Shown: positions 13,091 to 24,796 of the stretch, piece by piece
How the letters are laid out: every line of letters begins with the position of its first letter
Numbering within the stretch: the stretch's first letter is position 1
Source of the DNA: Lotus japonicus
Lineage: Eukaryota > Streptophyta > Magnoliopsida > Fabales > Fabaceae
Direction of reading: 5' to 3'
Length of the DNA stretch: 64,000 bases
NCBI RefSeq assembly: GCF_012489685.1
Contig: NC_080044.1
Location: forward strand, 63,040,732-63,104,731
Program-made: the position numbers and the translations under genes
Notes under the pieces: model-generated
What the model was told of the DNA's origin: nothing
The model's database searches: none
The model's input: only the letters and a program-made list of their open reading frames with translations

Positions 13091-16000
13091 CTATCTACCA
13101 TCAAGGCTTCCATTTGTAAGTTGTCCAACACAATCACCATCACTCTCAATAATTACTGTATCAATTAGAGCCTGCAAGGCAAAAAAGTTTACTTAGTATA
13201 TGCTACAATCACAAGCTCATCAAATCCATTTGGTAATGGAGAAGAAAGACAAGTATATGGAATTTTAGAAGCAACTTAATTCAATAAACTTAGAATACAT
13301 CAACAAACCAGAACTTTCAAATCAATAATGATGAGAAAACACCAGAGATCAAAAATCCTTGATAACGAGGAATTTACTTCCTAAAAGCTGCCACTGCATT
13401 TTAGTTACAACTTCACACCATACAGATTTTTATTTATCCAGATTTTTGCCACTGCAATTAATAACATAAAATGGGTATTCTTTTGGGTGACTTCACGAAG
13501 TTCAATTAATGGTGTACATTAGCATTAGTTGATGTGTTTCTTGTTTTTCCTGCCCTTTCTAAGAATAACATTGTTAAACATAATTATATAAACCATTCAT
13601 GTGCTTCCACCTAAAAACTTCAGTTTTTGGCGTCATTAACTTAGGACACGGTATTGGAGTCACCATGAACAAGTGATCTTGGATTTGGTCCTTATTGCAC
13701 CTATGTTAAATCAACATAAGGTTGGGTGAGTATGCATTGTCCATGATTTAAGACAGAGTGCTCTTACATGAAGGGACATGTTCGATATAAAACCATTCAC
13801 TTGCTTTTATCTAAAAGCTTAAACTTTCGGGATAATTAGTTCACGACTATCTTATACTCTACATTTGTACTTCTATGACTCTAAAAAAACTTTATTTAAA
13901 AATAACTAGCATGTCATTAGCTTCAAAAGGTTAATATCCACTGTTATAATTTAAAAAAGAAAAGAAAATTATACCCAGAAATATGAAATTTAATCTCAGA
14001 GCTACCTCCATGAAAAATAAAAAATTAGAAATAAAAGGGGTAAAAACAAAGTGAAGCGACTGAACATGAATCTTAAGATTTAAGAATATATGTCTGGCGT
14101 GCAATTGTACGGGTGTACCATATAATGATTCCACGGCTCCACGCCGACAGAAATACTTCAAGAAAGCACGACAATTTGAAAAGGTTAAAAGAATCATAGA
14201 TTGAGGATTTGTCACATAAGATTGTATAAAATTTATTCATCAGGATGTACATGAAATTGTTTAGAAAACAGAAAGAAATAAGTATTGGAGAATGGAGATC
14301 ACATTGTAAAATGTAAACATTCTACAAAATACAGGACATAATTTGCAGTCGTATATAAATCAGAATTATACAGTGTTAAGACACAAACCTGAAGTTCTTT
14401 TTCACTGGTTTTGAGTCTTTCAGTGCAATCTTTCACTTGCAGAAAATATTTATGCAGCTGAAGATCATTTTCCCAAACCCAATGTTAGCAATAGCATTCA
14501 AGGGTTTGATGTTAGAACTTAGAATAGAGACTCCAGGAATCTAATGTATAAGACGATCATATATTACCTTGGCCAACTGCATCTGACGATGTGAAGTGCG
14601 TTTCTTCTCAGTGATAACTGCGTCCTCGAGTTTCTGCAGTAAATATCTTCTAGGTCAAAATTTAAAACAGATTATTTGTTCAAAGTACGGACAAGCAATG
14701 AAAAATATAATAAACAAGCTCAAACTTCGATGCTCAGAAATACCTTAGATTCCTTCTGTAACTCCGAAACATTCTGTTTCTTCTCTTCCAATCCCTCCAT
14801 CAATTGACAAACCTGCAAGCCAGGAAATTTCAATTTTCAGCCCATCAACACATAGCAAAGGTTTAAACAACAAATAGAAAGACTACTAGACTTGTTGAGT
14901 TGGAATGCTTTTAGCATGTGATATCCTAACTAAGCATTTAGTAACATGGGAATCATGGGAAGCCTTTTATGCATGCGCATGCTCCTATGGAAAATGCAAT
15001 GGTTGTTAGGAACCCAGGAGTCGAAAATGAAAAAATTCTATCATTATTGAATGAAAATACTAGGAGAGAAATCTCCTCCGAGGGTTTCCCCTTATAACTA
15101 AGCCGTTGTTCTGCTTTCCCAAGTCTACAACTGAACTGATGCCTCTCCAATCTCACATCCCTCCATTTATATATCTAACTAATGCCCTTCTAGTAACTAC
15201 GAACTAACTCATACAACAGCAGGGTTTTAAAATGCGGTCGAGGTTGCAGCTGTGGGGAATGCGGCCGTGATGCATGTTGCGGTTATTGCAGCGTGAATTT
15301 ATTTTAATTTCACACCGTGTCAAAAAAATTAATAATTGTTGTAATTATGACTATACCTATTATGCATAATTATTATAATTCTTTCTTCAAAACCTTTTCC
15401 CATTCCCTCTAATAATTTTATCTCAATTTCTTTTTCCATTTGAGCATTCCCTCAAACTGATACCATTCCCTAAAAAAGATTATATTCCCTCCCCCGTTTT
15501 GAAAAACAGATCTCAATATCCAAAATTAAATGGAAATAAATTAAATGCAACAAATTTCCAAATGCATTTCCTGACTCCTAACGTGAATCATTGCTACTCT
15601 AACATCATATAGCTTCCAAATACACTGATGACGATTAATTTTCAAATTCCCATTAACAATCTCCTATACATAAAACTCTCTTCCTTAATCTCTCACTCAT
15701 CAATCAACCAATCACACTCCACTTATTTTCTAATTTCTCTTGCCCAACCCAAATCTCCAAATTACAAAAGACCCAAATCAAACCCAGAAAAAAAATTCCT
15801 CTTCCACGTCCTCGGTTCCTCAGCTCCACAGGACAGAGACACGTCTCACCGCACCGACACAACGACACCCAACCTACAAGTCCACCCGGGAAACCTACCC
15901 CAGCCCCAAACCGGCATACCCCATACGAACAACGACAAGCACGCATGGCCACATCAGCGCAGAGAGGCGCCGCTGCAAGACAGCTTACCCAGTTACCCAC

Positions 16001-17942
16001 CTTTTTATCGATCGAAAGGATAATCGATTTTGATACTAGCTGAGAGCTTACAAAGATGCCACGTCCGAATTTGGATCCTCGTAAAAAAAAAAACTTAACC
16101 ATGTCAAGTTCCATCATCTCACCATTGATTATTGTGTGTTTAATAATTAAAGAAATAAATGATAGCTAAATCAAAGGTGAGATGATAAAACTTGGCATGG
16201 TCAAGTTTTTTTACAATTGAGAGGATCCTAATCCACGTTCACAGGAACCCTGTTGCGGTTGGAAAGGTGTGTTGCAGGATTATTGCTGTCCCAGTGCGGT
16301 TGGGTTGTGGTTTTGTTACGGCTGTTTTGCGTGAATTCTATTCTCACCGCAATTGCAGTCCGATGCCGATGCGGAGGGTGCTGCAACCGCAATATTGCGG
16401 CCGCATGAAGTGATGTCGTTCGCAATTTAGAACCCTGAACAGCCCCTACGTACTATTAAAAAACCTAACAAATTTTCCTCCCCTTTACATCCTAACAATG
16501 GTTCAGGACGAGACATTTGTCACACCATCATAAAGCAGCCTACTAGTGTGGTGTAGAGCATTGATCAAATATCCATTATTCATTCATTTAGTTCTGAAGA
16601 GACTACAAACCTCCTCTTTTAGTTGATCAAGCTGTTGTGTTGACCTCTCTAACTCATCTTCTAACTGAAATCCACGCAAACAAAAAAGAAGTATCACAAT
16701 CAGCTTCAGTTTAATTAATGCCATTATAATATCTGAACAAGAAATATGCAAATGATCCAAATTACAACAAAATATAGAAATTATAACATCACCTGATCAT
16801 TGTGATTATCATTTGAGTCTGATGAAAGATCCCTGCTATGTTGATTCGGTACATTCAAACTACAGGGAAGACAACAAGAAATCCAGCAAAAGAAAGATGC
16901 ATGCAACATAAGTCAGCCAAAAAGGAATAGTCGGAAGTAAACAGATACTGAGGAAAATGGACAGTGGAGATCTTACTCAATGTTCCGCCAACTCTGTTCT
17001 TTTCTATGCTCATCAAAACTTCTATCAAGATCACTGGTCCTATCCATCTTCCTTTCTCTGTCCGCATCCAAGTTGTGGTCTCTATCCACATCTCCACCAT
17101 GTTCCCTTCCATTTTCTTGTTCAATTTCAGCCCTATCGTCCTCACGACTCCAATCTTCATCTAACATAGGTTCTCTATCTTGATCATAATCATGCTTATG
17201 TTCAACTCTTCTGTCCCTGTCCCTGTCCCTGTCTATGTCATGGTCTCGGGACCTATCACGGTCTCGGGACCTATCCCTGCTCCGATTCCTGTATCCATCC
17301 CTATCATTATCATGATCGTAATCCCGGTCTCGTTCCCTGCCCCGATCCCAGTCTCCATTCCTCTCGTCGTTATGATAATACTGACGTTCTCTGCCAAAAT
17401 TCGATCTACCACCACGGGACTTCACTCCATTAACTTTAACCACACGCCCACCAATAGTCTGATTCAGAAAAACAGTGTCAAATGCCTAAAAATCCTTAAC
17501 CAGACCAAAAAAATAACCAAATATCAACACATTTTCTCTGAAACAGAAAACATGACAAATAGATAAATTACATACTCTGCCATTCATGTCGTTGATTGCA
17601 TCAATAGCTGACCTAGGATTCGTGAAAGTAACAAAACAATAGCATTTTCCCCTAGTGCGCTGGTCATTAATAATCTGAAGAAAAAACAAAACTTGATGAT
17701 GAAAATGAAACCCCAATGACTTAAATTGATTATTAGTGAAAGGAATTGAATCAATAATAAGCAGGTGAAAAACCCCTAAGTTTGTTAAAACCCTAAACTG
17801 AAGAAAATGAAGAGTTAGAAGAAAAGTGAACCTTGACATCAAGAATGGCGCCATACAAATTGAAGACAGTGCGAATGGTGTCTTCGGAGGCGTCGTAGGG
17901 AAGACCACCAACATAGATGGAGCTATCGTCGTCCAGAGTCAT
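13091..17942 (-). CDS. RRM protein with Arg/Asp-rich region and C-terminal coiled coil
   Basis: Nine exons on the minus strand, all GT-AG and phase-consistent: 17942-17832, 17674-17576, 17458-16977, 16859-16793, 16664-16611, 14812-14744, 14633-14568, 14457-14389, 13171-13091. They sum to 1098 nt, 365 aa plus stop. Residues ~8-85 are an RNA-recognition motif with RNP2 IYVGGLPYD and RNP1 GKCYCFVTF. Residues ~95-230 are a low-complexity region of alternating Arg and Asp (RDRDRSRDHDIDRDRDRDRR), as in splicing-associated proteins. Residues ~255-340 are heptad-rich Leu/Glu/Lys (LEDELERSTQQLDQLKEEVC), predicted coiled coil. Inference: a nuclear RNA-binding, probably splicing- or mRNA-linked protein; I cannot name the orthologue. 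Intron 5 is long (1.8 kb) because of a hAT-like insertion. No coding lesion is seen. Confidence 0.88.
15220..16437. mobile_element. hAT-like non-autonomous transposon in intron 5 of the RRM gene
   Basis: The left end is CAGGGTTTTAAAATGCGG. The right end, read on the other strand, is CAGGGTTCTAAATTGCG. Both continue into GC-rich subterminal DNA with repeated TGCGG/GCGGCCG motifs. AACAG flanks both ends (15215-15219 and 16438-16442), probably the remains of an 8-bp duplication. No transposase is present. A GC-rich core at about 15810-16020 is unlike the AT-rich rest (see findings). A MITE is nested at 16073-16228. Because it is intronic, the RRM gene's reading frame is unaffected. Confidence 0.7.
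16073..16228. mobile_element. MITE nested inside the intronic hAT element
   Basis: Inverted arms run from GGATCCTCGTAAAAAAA and CTTAACCATGTCAAGTT on the left. On the other strand the right arm reads GGATCCTCTCAATTGTAAAA then CTTGACCATGCCAAG. The arms include the shared block ATCATCTCACC near the centre. It is non-coding. Duplication of the target was not resolved. Confidence 0.6.
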
Positions 17943-18588
17943 TTTCTCTTCTTCTTCTCCGCAATCGATTCAGTCACTTCAAACTATGAACTTCACTCCT
18001 TTCATCCTTACTCTCTTCTCTCAAGTCTGAACCCAATTTTTTGTTTTGTTTTGTTTTGTTTTTGCTTCTAATTCACTTATTTAAAATTCCCTTTACAAAT
18101 AATCTGGCCACTTTCTGAAATTAATTTAATGCTTTCAAATTTTATTTTATTTTATGTTTTTGAAAGAAGGAGGACAAAGCTCCAAACACAATGGGCTTTT
18201 GCCCTCACTATTAGCAACAACAACAAAAAAACATCCAAAAACAACCTTATATTAGGGTGCCTTATATTACTTATATTATGTGAGACATTGGGAAATACTA
18301 AATAGGCTCTCTCGTACGGGTAGAATAATTGTTTGTTCACACCTCAAAATGAGGTGAAAAGAGGTGGAGGAGAAGAGAGATAGGAAGAAAAGAAAAGGTA
18401 ATTGAGAAAAATTGAAAAAGTATAAAATGTGATAGATAATAAAAGGAGAGAGATAAAAATAAAAATAAGTGAAAATAAAGTGTATAAAAAAGGAAGTGTG
18501 TATATATCATTGTTGATCATAAAAAAGATTCATAAACCTCACAAGAGGAACTTGTAATAAATGAAGCTGCAAATCCACAACATGCGAT
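17943..18588. other. Upstream region of the RRM gene, ending at a hAT insertion site
   Basis: The first ~130 bases left of the RRM start codon form the likely 5' leader/promoter (on the minus strand), including a TTTTG-type simple repeat near 18040-18062. The rest is AT-rich. The final 8 bases, CATGCGAT, are the left copy of the duplication around the 9.7-kb insertion. The last ~30 bases may be RNase-H-like LINE debris continued at 28299. Confidence 0.45.
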
Positions 18589-18702
18589 CAGGGCCGGCCC
18601 TGGGCCTATGCAAGCAGGCCCACAGCCTAGGGCCTCCAAAAAGAAGGGGCTAAAAAAAATTTACATTAAACTTTCCCAAAAAACAATTTAGTTATAATAA
18701 TT

Positions 18703-19078
18703 ACTCCCCCCGTTACTTTTTAAGTGTCATTTTAGAACAATTTTTTTGTTCCTATTTAACTGTCGTTTTGATGTTTTAGGTTCTATTTTGTCAATTATAC
18801 CCTTACTTTTTCAATAATTCTACTTCACATTTTTCATAAAATTCTTCTTTCTTAATAACTATGAAGATCTTTATGACTTGATTGAGTGAGAGTGGTAGAT
18901 GGTTTAATCATATGAGAGAGTGGAAAAAAGACTAACAATCAACTATCTTGGTTGGAGAGCTTTATGACTTTATGATTGGGATGTGAGAGAGTAGAATGGG
19001 AAAAACAACTCTAATAATCCACTATCTTGGTTTGAAAGCTTTATGCTAAAACGACACTTAAAATGAATAGATGGAGTA
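18703..19078. mobile_element. Stowaway-like MITE
   Basis: The left end reads CTCCCCCCGTTACTTTTTAA after TA. The right end, on the other strand, reads CTCCATCTATTCATTTTAAG before TA. The inverted ends and TA flanks fit Tc1/mariner-derived Stowaway MITEs. Internal copies of AAGTGTCGTTTT-type sequence are repeated in both orientations. It is non-coding. Confidence 0.6.
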
Positions 19079-19099
19079 ATGTTCAAGATGTTATTAATA

Positions 19100-19165
19100 A
19101 CTTTAGCTGGTCTAGTGATTAGTAATTGTTTATGTTATTTTTATGTACCGGGTTCGAATCCCACC
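19100..19165 (+). repeat. tRNA-derived SINE relic
   Basis: TTAGCTGGTCTAGTGATTAG (19103-19122) resembles an A box. GGGTTCGAATCC (19150-19161) is a B box. The pair has the right order and spacing for a polymerase III promoter. The body is degraded and its ends are not defined. Confidence 0.4.
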
Positions 19166-19197
19166 TTTTGGCTTTTAACATGTTATTTGTTAATTAA

Positions 19198-19230
19198 CTA
19201 GGTAGTAACCCGTGCTATGCACGGCGCCAT
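19198..19230 (-). mobile_element. Helitron 3' terminus
   Basis: On the minus strand the sequence forms a hairpin, GCCGTGCATAGCACGGGT. Six bases later it ends CTAG and is followed by T. A GC-rich hairpin, a short spacer and CTRR before T is the hallmark of a Helitron 3' end. The element would extend rightwards in plus coordinates. Its 5' TC end was not found, so the length is unknown. Confidence 0.55.
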
Positions 19231-19776
19231 TTTTTTTTCCAAAATATTTTATTATAACATAATATGATGTAATTCAAATGTCTTAATCCAATTAAATTGT
19301 ACCTCACATCTTATTTTTTCCTATTTTTTTTCTAATTTAATTTAATTATAATTTCATACGAAAATTTAAAGAAAAACAAATAACAAAGTATCGAAACAAT
19401 ATCTATAAAATACCATGTTATCTTAATTTTTTTCCAAATATATTACAATGAGATATTAAGTTAACAATAAAATAAAAGTAAGTGTCCATATTTTGACTTT
19501 GGTTTTTCATAAATATAAATAGAATACTCATCCTATCAGAATATAATAAATAACAATCAAATCAAATAAATTATTAAATTTTTTACAATTAATTTCAACT
19601 TGAATCAGAAAGCTCTGGTACCAACTTGAATTAAATATTCTGATTGATTATTCCATGAAGCTGAGTACATATATATATATACAAGAGTTTAGGGATAGCT
19701 AAATAAGGAGAAGATCTATCCTAATAAAAGATAAAATATACTAAATATATTTATCCCTATTTATTTTATCTACATT

Positions 19777-20810
19777 TTTTTTAGATAAGCCAAAATTTAT
19801 TGAATGAAGTATAAGGGGTACTTCAACCCAATACAATTATACAAGATACATAGGAAGAAGAAAAAGGAAAAATAGCACAAAACAAGTCAAAATTCCCAAA
19901 GAAAAACCCCTTTCCCACTGAAAGCAAGTCTTTATAAAAGTGTCTCATTAAAACCCTACTAGGAAAACCCCCTTGGAAAAAACCTAGTGAAGGAAAAAGA
20001 GTACACAAATTATAAAGACTAAACAAAACTTCCAGGACAGACTTGTTCCAACATCACCAAAGACAACACCAAGAGTCTGAAAAGCCAATACAATTTTCTT
20101 TCCCAAACTGATATCCTGCAATAAAATATAATAAAAGACAACAAACATAAAACATTAATACATAGATCGCTAACTTTCCACTACAGTTTACAGCTATAGA
20201 ATCTGATGATTAGCAGTGCAAGGTTTTTAAGGAGCAGAAGTGAGCTCAAGCCATACACAAGTGAATTACAGACTGAACTTCATATTATCCACAGGACTAA
20301 ATATCCTTCCTCGTAATCTCAAAATTGATGAGGTAGAATACAATAAGTAAATTGCACAGACATTAAGTGAATGAGCACATGAGCAATTCGAAAATCGGTG
20401 ATAATTGGAAGCCAACGCAGAGATGCTCAGGGAGGTGATTCAAATGACAGTCACAGCAGCAGGAAATGCACCAGAGGACCTTCAGTCGAAGTGTTAGAAT
20501 CTAGTGGCATCTCCTCAATAACCACCTCTGGATTCCATAGAAATTAACCAGTGGATCTGATGCAGATAAATGGTTGTGATGTCCATTCATAGGTTGAGAA
20601 ATGAAACCCTTTCACCCTTCCACTAAGCCATTGCCAAACACTGAATTGTGCAGTTTCAAATAGAGCCAATGCATCCTCTCTATTCCTTCCATTGAACACC
20701 ACCTGGTTTCTGTGATCCCAAACTCACATAACCAGCAATGAATGATGTCAGAGCATAACATACAATGAAGGTTGTGACAATGGTTCCTCGTCTGCACATT
20801 TAAGGAAATT
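19777..20810 (-). pseudogene. Degraded LINE remnant (3' part)
   Basis: On the minus strand at about 20800-20560 a frame reads NHRNQVVFNGRN then LALFETAQFSVWQWL, typical of the linker after zf-RVT in plant L1-like elements. It is broken by shifts and stops. The left end (about 19777-19960) resembles the 185-bp retroinsertion at 59384-59568, including ACTTCAACCCAATA and GCCTCATTAAAAC/GTCTCATTAAAAC blocks, and ends in a poly(T) on the plus strand. This suggests that both derive from the 3' end of one retroelement family. Confidence 0.55.
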
Positions 20811-21194
20811 CACATAATAATGAAGGGGAAACAAAATGGGCAAACAAAATATGGTCAATAGGAAAGCTAGACAACAATAGTTGTGACTTGTGATATATGA
20901 GAAGAAAATAACAAATTTGTATTGCATTAAGTCTCTTTTGTGCACAATCACACTATCTCAATAAAACCATTATTCAGAGTAACATAGTAATAAGTAATGC
21001 ACTTACCCAACATACAACATCCCAACAATAGCTAACAACATGACAACAAACACCAACGTTGCAAGCTGACAAGGCCACAAAATTAAATACATAGCAGGTA
21101 ATCAATGATAAACACCACTTCAATCTAAGATATGAAGCTGGCAGCATTAATTTTCACCTGATGCTCAAAGAACGGATAGTCTAGATATAACCAC
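20811..21194. other. Unassigned spacer inside the 9.7-kb insertion
   Basis: AT-rich, with no frame or repeat I can assign. It ends with ACCAC (21190-21194), the left duplication of the LTR element that follows. Confidence 0.4.
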
Positions 21195-22569
21195 TGTTGG
21201 TAAATCCGCAAGTGTACGAATCCACCCGGTTTTAAATATCGAACCACAGGGATTGTGAGTGAATAGATTCGGTTGAAGCTTTGAGTTTGAAGGTTTGTTT
21301 TATTGAGGCAAACATATGACGAAGTAGTAATAAGGAAAAAGAAAATATAAATTCAGAAATGAAACAGAAAATGAAAAGAAAGAGTGATTTACTTTGGGTT
21401 CATGCTCAACTAATCAATTCAAGCACATCATTCTCAGCACATGTTCTCATGAATCTCTCCTTGATGTTATAGCCTAAGCAACTACCTATCGATGTCTCGC
21501 ATAGATAATTCTTTCAAACTAAAAGATAAGCCCAATTCCTTGTGTACTTAAACATTTGTTTGAAGCATAAAGATTATAAAGTTCAAACCAACAAACCCCA
21601 ACCCCTCCTCTATTCCTAGTAGCCAAGATTGAAGGGGCAATCCCAAATCAGTTCCCTAATCTATAACAAACTTCCGTTCTAATTATAGAAAAGTATAAAG
21701 CTAGCACATGTTCTAACTTGAAACATAAAGCATGGATATGAGATTCAAGGAAAGAAGAAGAACATGTGGGAAAGAACTTAAGATTATAACTTAAAAGGAA
21801 AAGTCTTACAAGAAAACCAAAGTAAAGAAGAGAGATTAGCCAAGCATGGCAAGAGTCATGCTTGGCTAAGAACCTTGAACACAAGCTTGGAAGCCTTCTC
21901 TCACTCTCCTAGATAATCCTCTACCTCTGAATTTTACAAAGTATGAAAAGATATCAAAGATTCCAAAAGAAAATGACTAAAATCCTATTTATAGGCAAAA
22001 ATCACGAGTTTGGGCTGTTCCGGGCGCTCAGGCACCAATTCAGAGCGCCTGAGCGCCAATTCCATCCTGAAAATGAGCCTCTGGAAGGTAATTGGCGCCT
22101 AGGCGCCAATTCAGAGCTTCTAGGCGCCAATTCAGAAAGCTTGGCAAAAAACAACTAGCGCCTAGGCGCCAATTCCCAGCGCCTAGGTGCTCAAAGCTCG
22201 CTGAAAAGGCTTTTGATCTTCATTTTAACTCCTCTTTACTCCTCTTTAAACCTCCATTCAATTCTCCAAGCTTCTTGACCTTCCTTCTCCTTCAGTTTCA
22301 GACCTGATTACTCTCATCAAAGCTCAAGGAAAAATATCAAGAATACCAACCATTTAATTGCACAAGGGATTCAAAATTAATGACAATTAACAAAAGACTC
22401 AAACTATACTAAAATGCAACTAAAGCCCTTATAAAACTACAAAATTACTAAACTAATGCAAATGCACAAATAAAAGTTAAAATGCATGAAACACTACATG
22501 AGACACAAGAAAAAGACTCAAAACTAACAAAGAAAAACCCTAAAAACATCATATAAACCCGGGTCATCA
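21195..22569 (-). repeat. LTR (3' LTR of the LARD)
   Basis: Direct repeat of 24797-26141. It carries a cluster of GC-rich palindromic units (GGCGCCTAGGCGCCAATTC and variants) at about 22020-22190. The other LTR lacks roughly one of these units, and also a ~25-bp stretch corresponding to about 21843-21868 here. Confidence 0.85.
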
Positions 22570-23470
22570 CACCACTATACTCAACGACAGCTCGCCCTCG
22601 AGCGTCATTAAGATTAGCTTGCCCTCAAGCACAAAGAATTACTCCCAACACACATGCCAAAAGAGGGATACATTTTCAGAAAACCAGGGGATCAAGTAAA
22701 TGTAGTTAGTTCCAAGATAAAGATTCAACAATCAACTTCATGCAACTCTTAGACAAAGAAGAATTAGAGTCCACTATGAGAAGCATTTAGAGCTAACATC
22801 CTAGCATGAGACAATTGTTTAGTGCACTGAGCACAAAAGCAAGTTCATAGGTTCTGAGAATCATTCACACAAGAGCAACTAAAGTTGACAATGCATTATT
22901 CAATGAGACTTCAAAAGGGTTGTAATGTTGGCTAGGTAAAGCACAAGGTAGATGGTCCCTAAGGAAGACTAAGACTGCACAAAATTTGAGTGTGGTCCAA
23001 TTTGGAATTTCGGAGCTTTCAAGCTATTGATACTTAGCACTCAAGTCTCTTAACCCCTTTTTGTTTCAAATTTTTTCTCTTTTTTTTTGGAACTCCACCA
23101 CACCATGGAGTTCATTTTCTCTTTTGACTTTTTTCTATTTTTTTCCTTTGGGTCAAGAGACAATTGCACTTTTTATAAACTAGCTCCATCAAGAGTTAAG
23201 AACCACAACTCCCCATTGAATCCTCCAAACAACCAGCCCACTAAACATAGATACCAAGGAAATCTCCATAAGGTTCAAAAGGGTCAACTAGGGACAAAGA
23301 TGTTATAAAACAATTTCTGAAGTACAAGAAAACCTACCAGTCTCAAGAATGCAAGTCTCCTAAAGCTACACTCAAGGACGCATGAAATGAAACACAGAAC
23401 CAAGAAGTGCAAGTGAGTCAGGATCCTCCATGGAAATTATATAGTGAAGGGTCAAAAATGGACCCTTGTG

Positions 23471-24102
23471 CAGTGTTTTAAGACTCGGCTCGTACCGGCC
23501 GGTCCGACCGGTTGGACCGGGACTCGGTGACCTGACCGGTCCGAGCCTCACATCAGACCGGTTGTGCATGTGACTCGGCCGGAACCGGTTTGAACCGGCC
23601 GGTTCGATGATTAACTCGGTGACTCAGCCGGTTTTTTATTGAACCGGCGAGTCACCCATTTTTTTTTTGTTAGTTTGTTATTTGTGGGCTAGATAGATAG
23701 AAGCCCATTTTCCACCCTTTCACATTGTTTTTTTTTTCCAGTCCAGTTGGGTTATTTAACCTATTGGGCCTTTTAAATTGTTTTTTTTTGTCCATTTGCA
23801 AACATTTTGTATATAATTGGGCAAAAAACGTGATATTTTGTTAAAAAATGGTGCCAGCAGGGTTTGAACACAGGCCATGGAGGTAGTATGAAGGAAAACT
23901 ACCACTGCACCACTAGGTGGTTGTTGATTAGAAACGTATTTTGTTTTTTTTATATTAACTTTATATTGCATTGGATATTTTTTATTATTTTTTAATATAC
24001 ACCGAGTCAAGCAATCGAACCAGTGACCCAGTGGTCCGACCAGTGACTCAGTGACTCAGTACCCCGACCGAGTCGATGACCGAGCCGAGTTTTAAAACAC
24101 TG
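23471..24102. mobile_element. Non-autonomous hAT nested in the LARD
   Basis: The left end is CAGTGTTTTAAGACTCGGC. The right end reads CAGTGTTTTAAAACTCGGC on the other strand. A perfect 8-bp duplication CCCTTGTG flanks it (23463-23470 and 24103-24110). Subterminal DNA is rich in ACCGG/CCGGT motifs. It is non-coding, 632 bp. It is younger than the LARD that it interrupts. Confidence 0.88.
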
Positions 24103-24796
24103 CCCTTGTGGACTCACATCAACTCTATCCTCAAGACAACACTTAGAAGACCGAAGTCTCTCCCTCTCTTTCCCAAACATACAATCACTCCCCAAAAGAA
24201 AGCACAAAGTATCCACTTAAAAACATTTTCAAAACCAGGATCATGTGAGTGAGCAAGACTTGGGAACATGTCATTTGAGTATAAGGAATAAAGACCAAGG
24301 TATAAAAGACTCTATATAACAATGCATGATAAAATTGGATAAACAAAATCTATAAAAGAAAAATATGCAAAAATGCATGGACTAAAACTCAGGGTAAGAA
24401 AAGAACCTCCTTCAAAGTGATTGAGTGCCTCCAAGTATGTATCCTTTTTATTTCCTGAAACACTAAACATAAAACGTAAAACAGAAAAAGAAGATCCTAA
24501 GTATCAACTTATCAACTCATGACCAATGAATCTAATTAAAATTAAATTCACTAGCTGATTCACTCTAGGTCAGGTTCATGGAATTCAAAACCTCAAATCA
24601 TGTTATAATTGATCAAGTCACAACAAGTACTAGGAACAAGAACGAATCAGTTAAATTGATACATAGGAACAAAACAGAAAAAGAACATGGGTTGTCTCCC
24701 ATTCAGCCCTAAGTTAGAGTCTTAGGTAGACTAAACTTCAAACTCGTAACTCAAACCAAAAATCACAAACAATCCCCGGCAACGGCGCCAAAAACT

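Noticed and set aside
17180..17566. 128-codon plus-strand frame rich in Pro-Val repeats
   Set aside because: It is the antisense of the Arg/Asp-rich exon of the RRM gene; the repeats are a shadow of the sense-strand codons.
22020..22190. Regularly repeated GC-rich palindromic units, CRISPR-like at first sight
   Set aside because: They lie inside a plant LTR, have irregular spacing and no cas genes; the host is a eukaryote.
21943..22307. 71-codon frames duplicated at 25526-25869
   Set aside because: Both are within the two LTRs of the LARD; duplication reflects the LTRs, not a gene pair.
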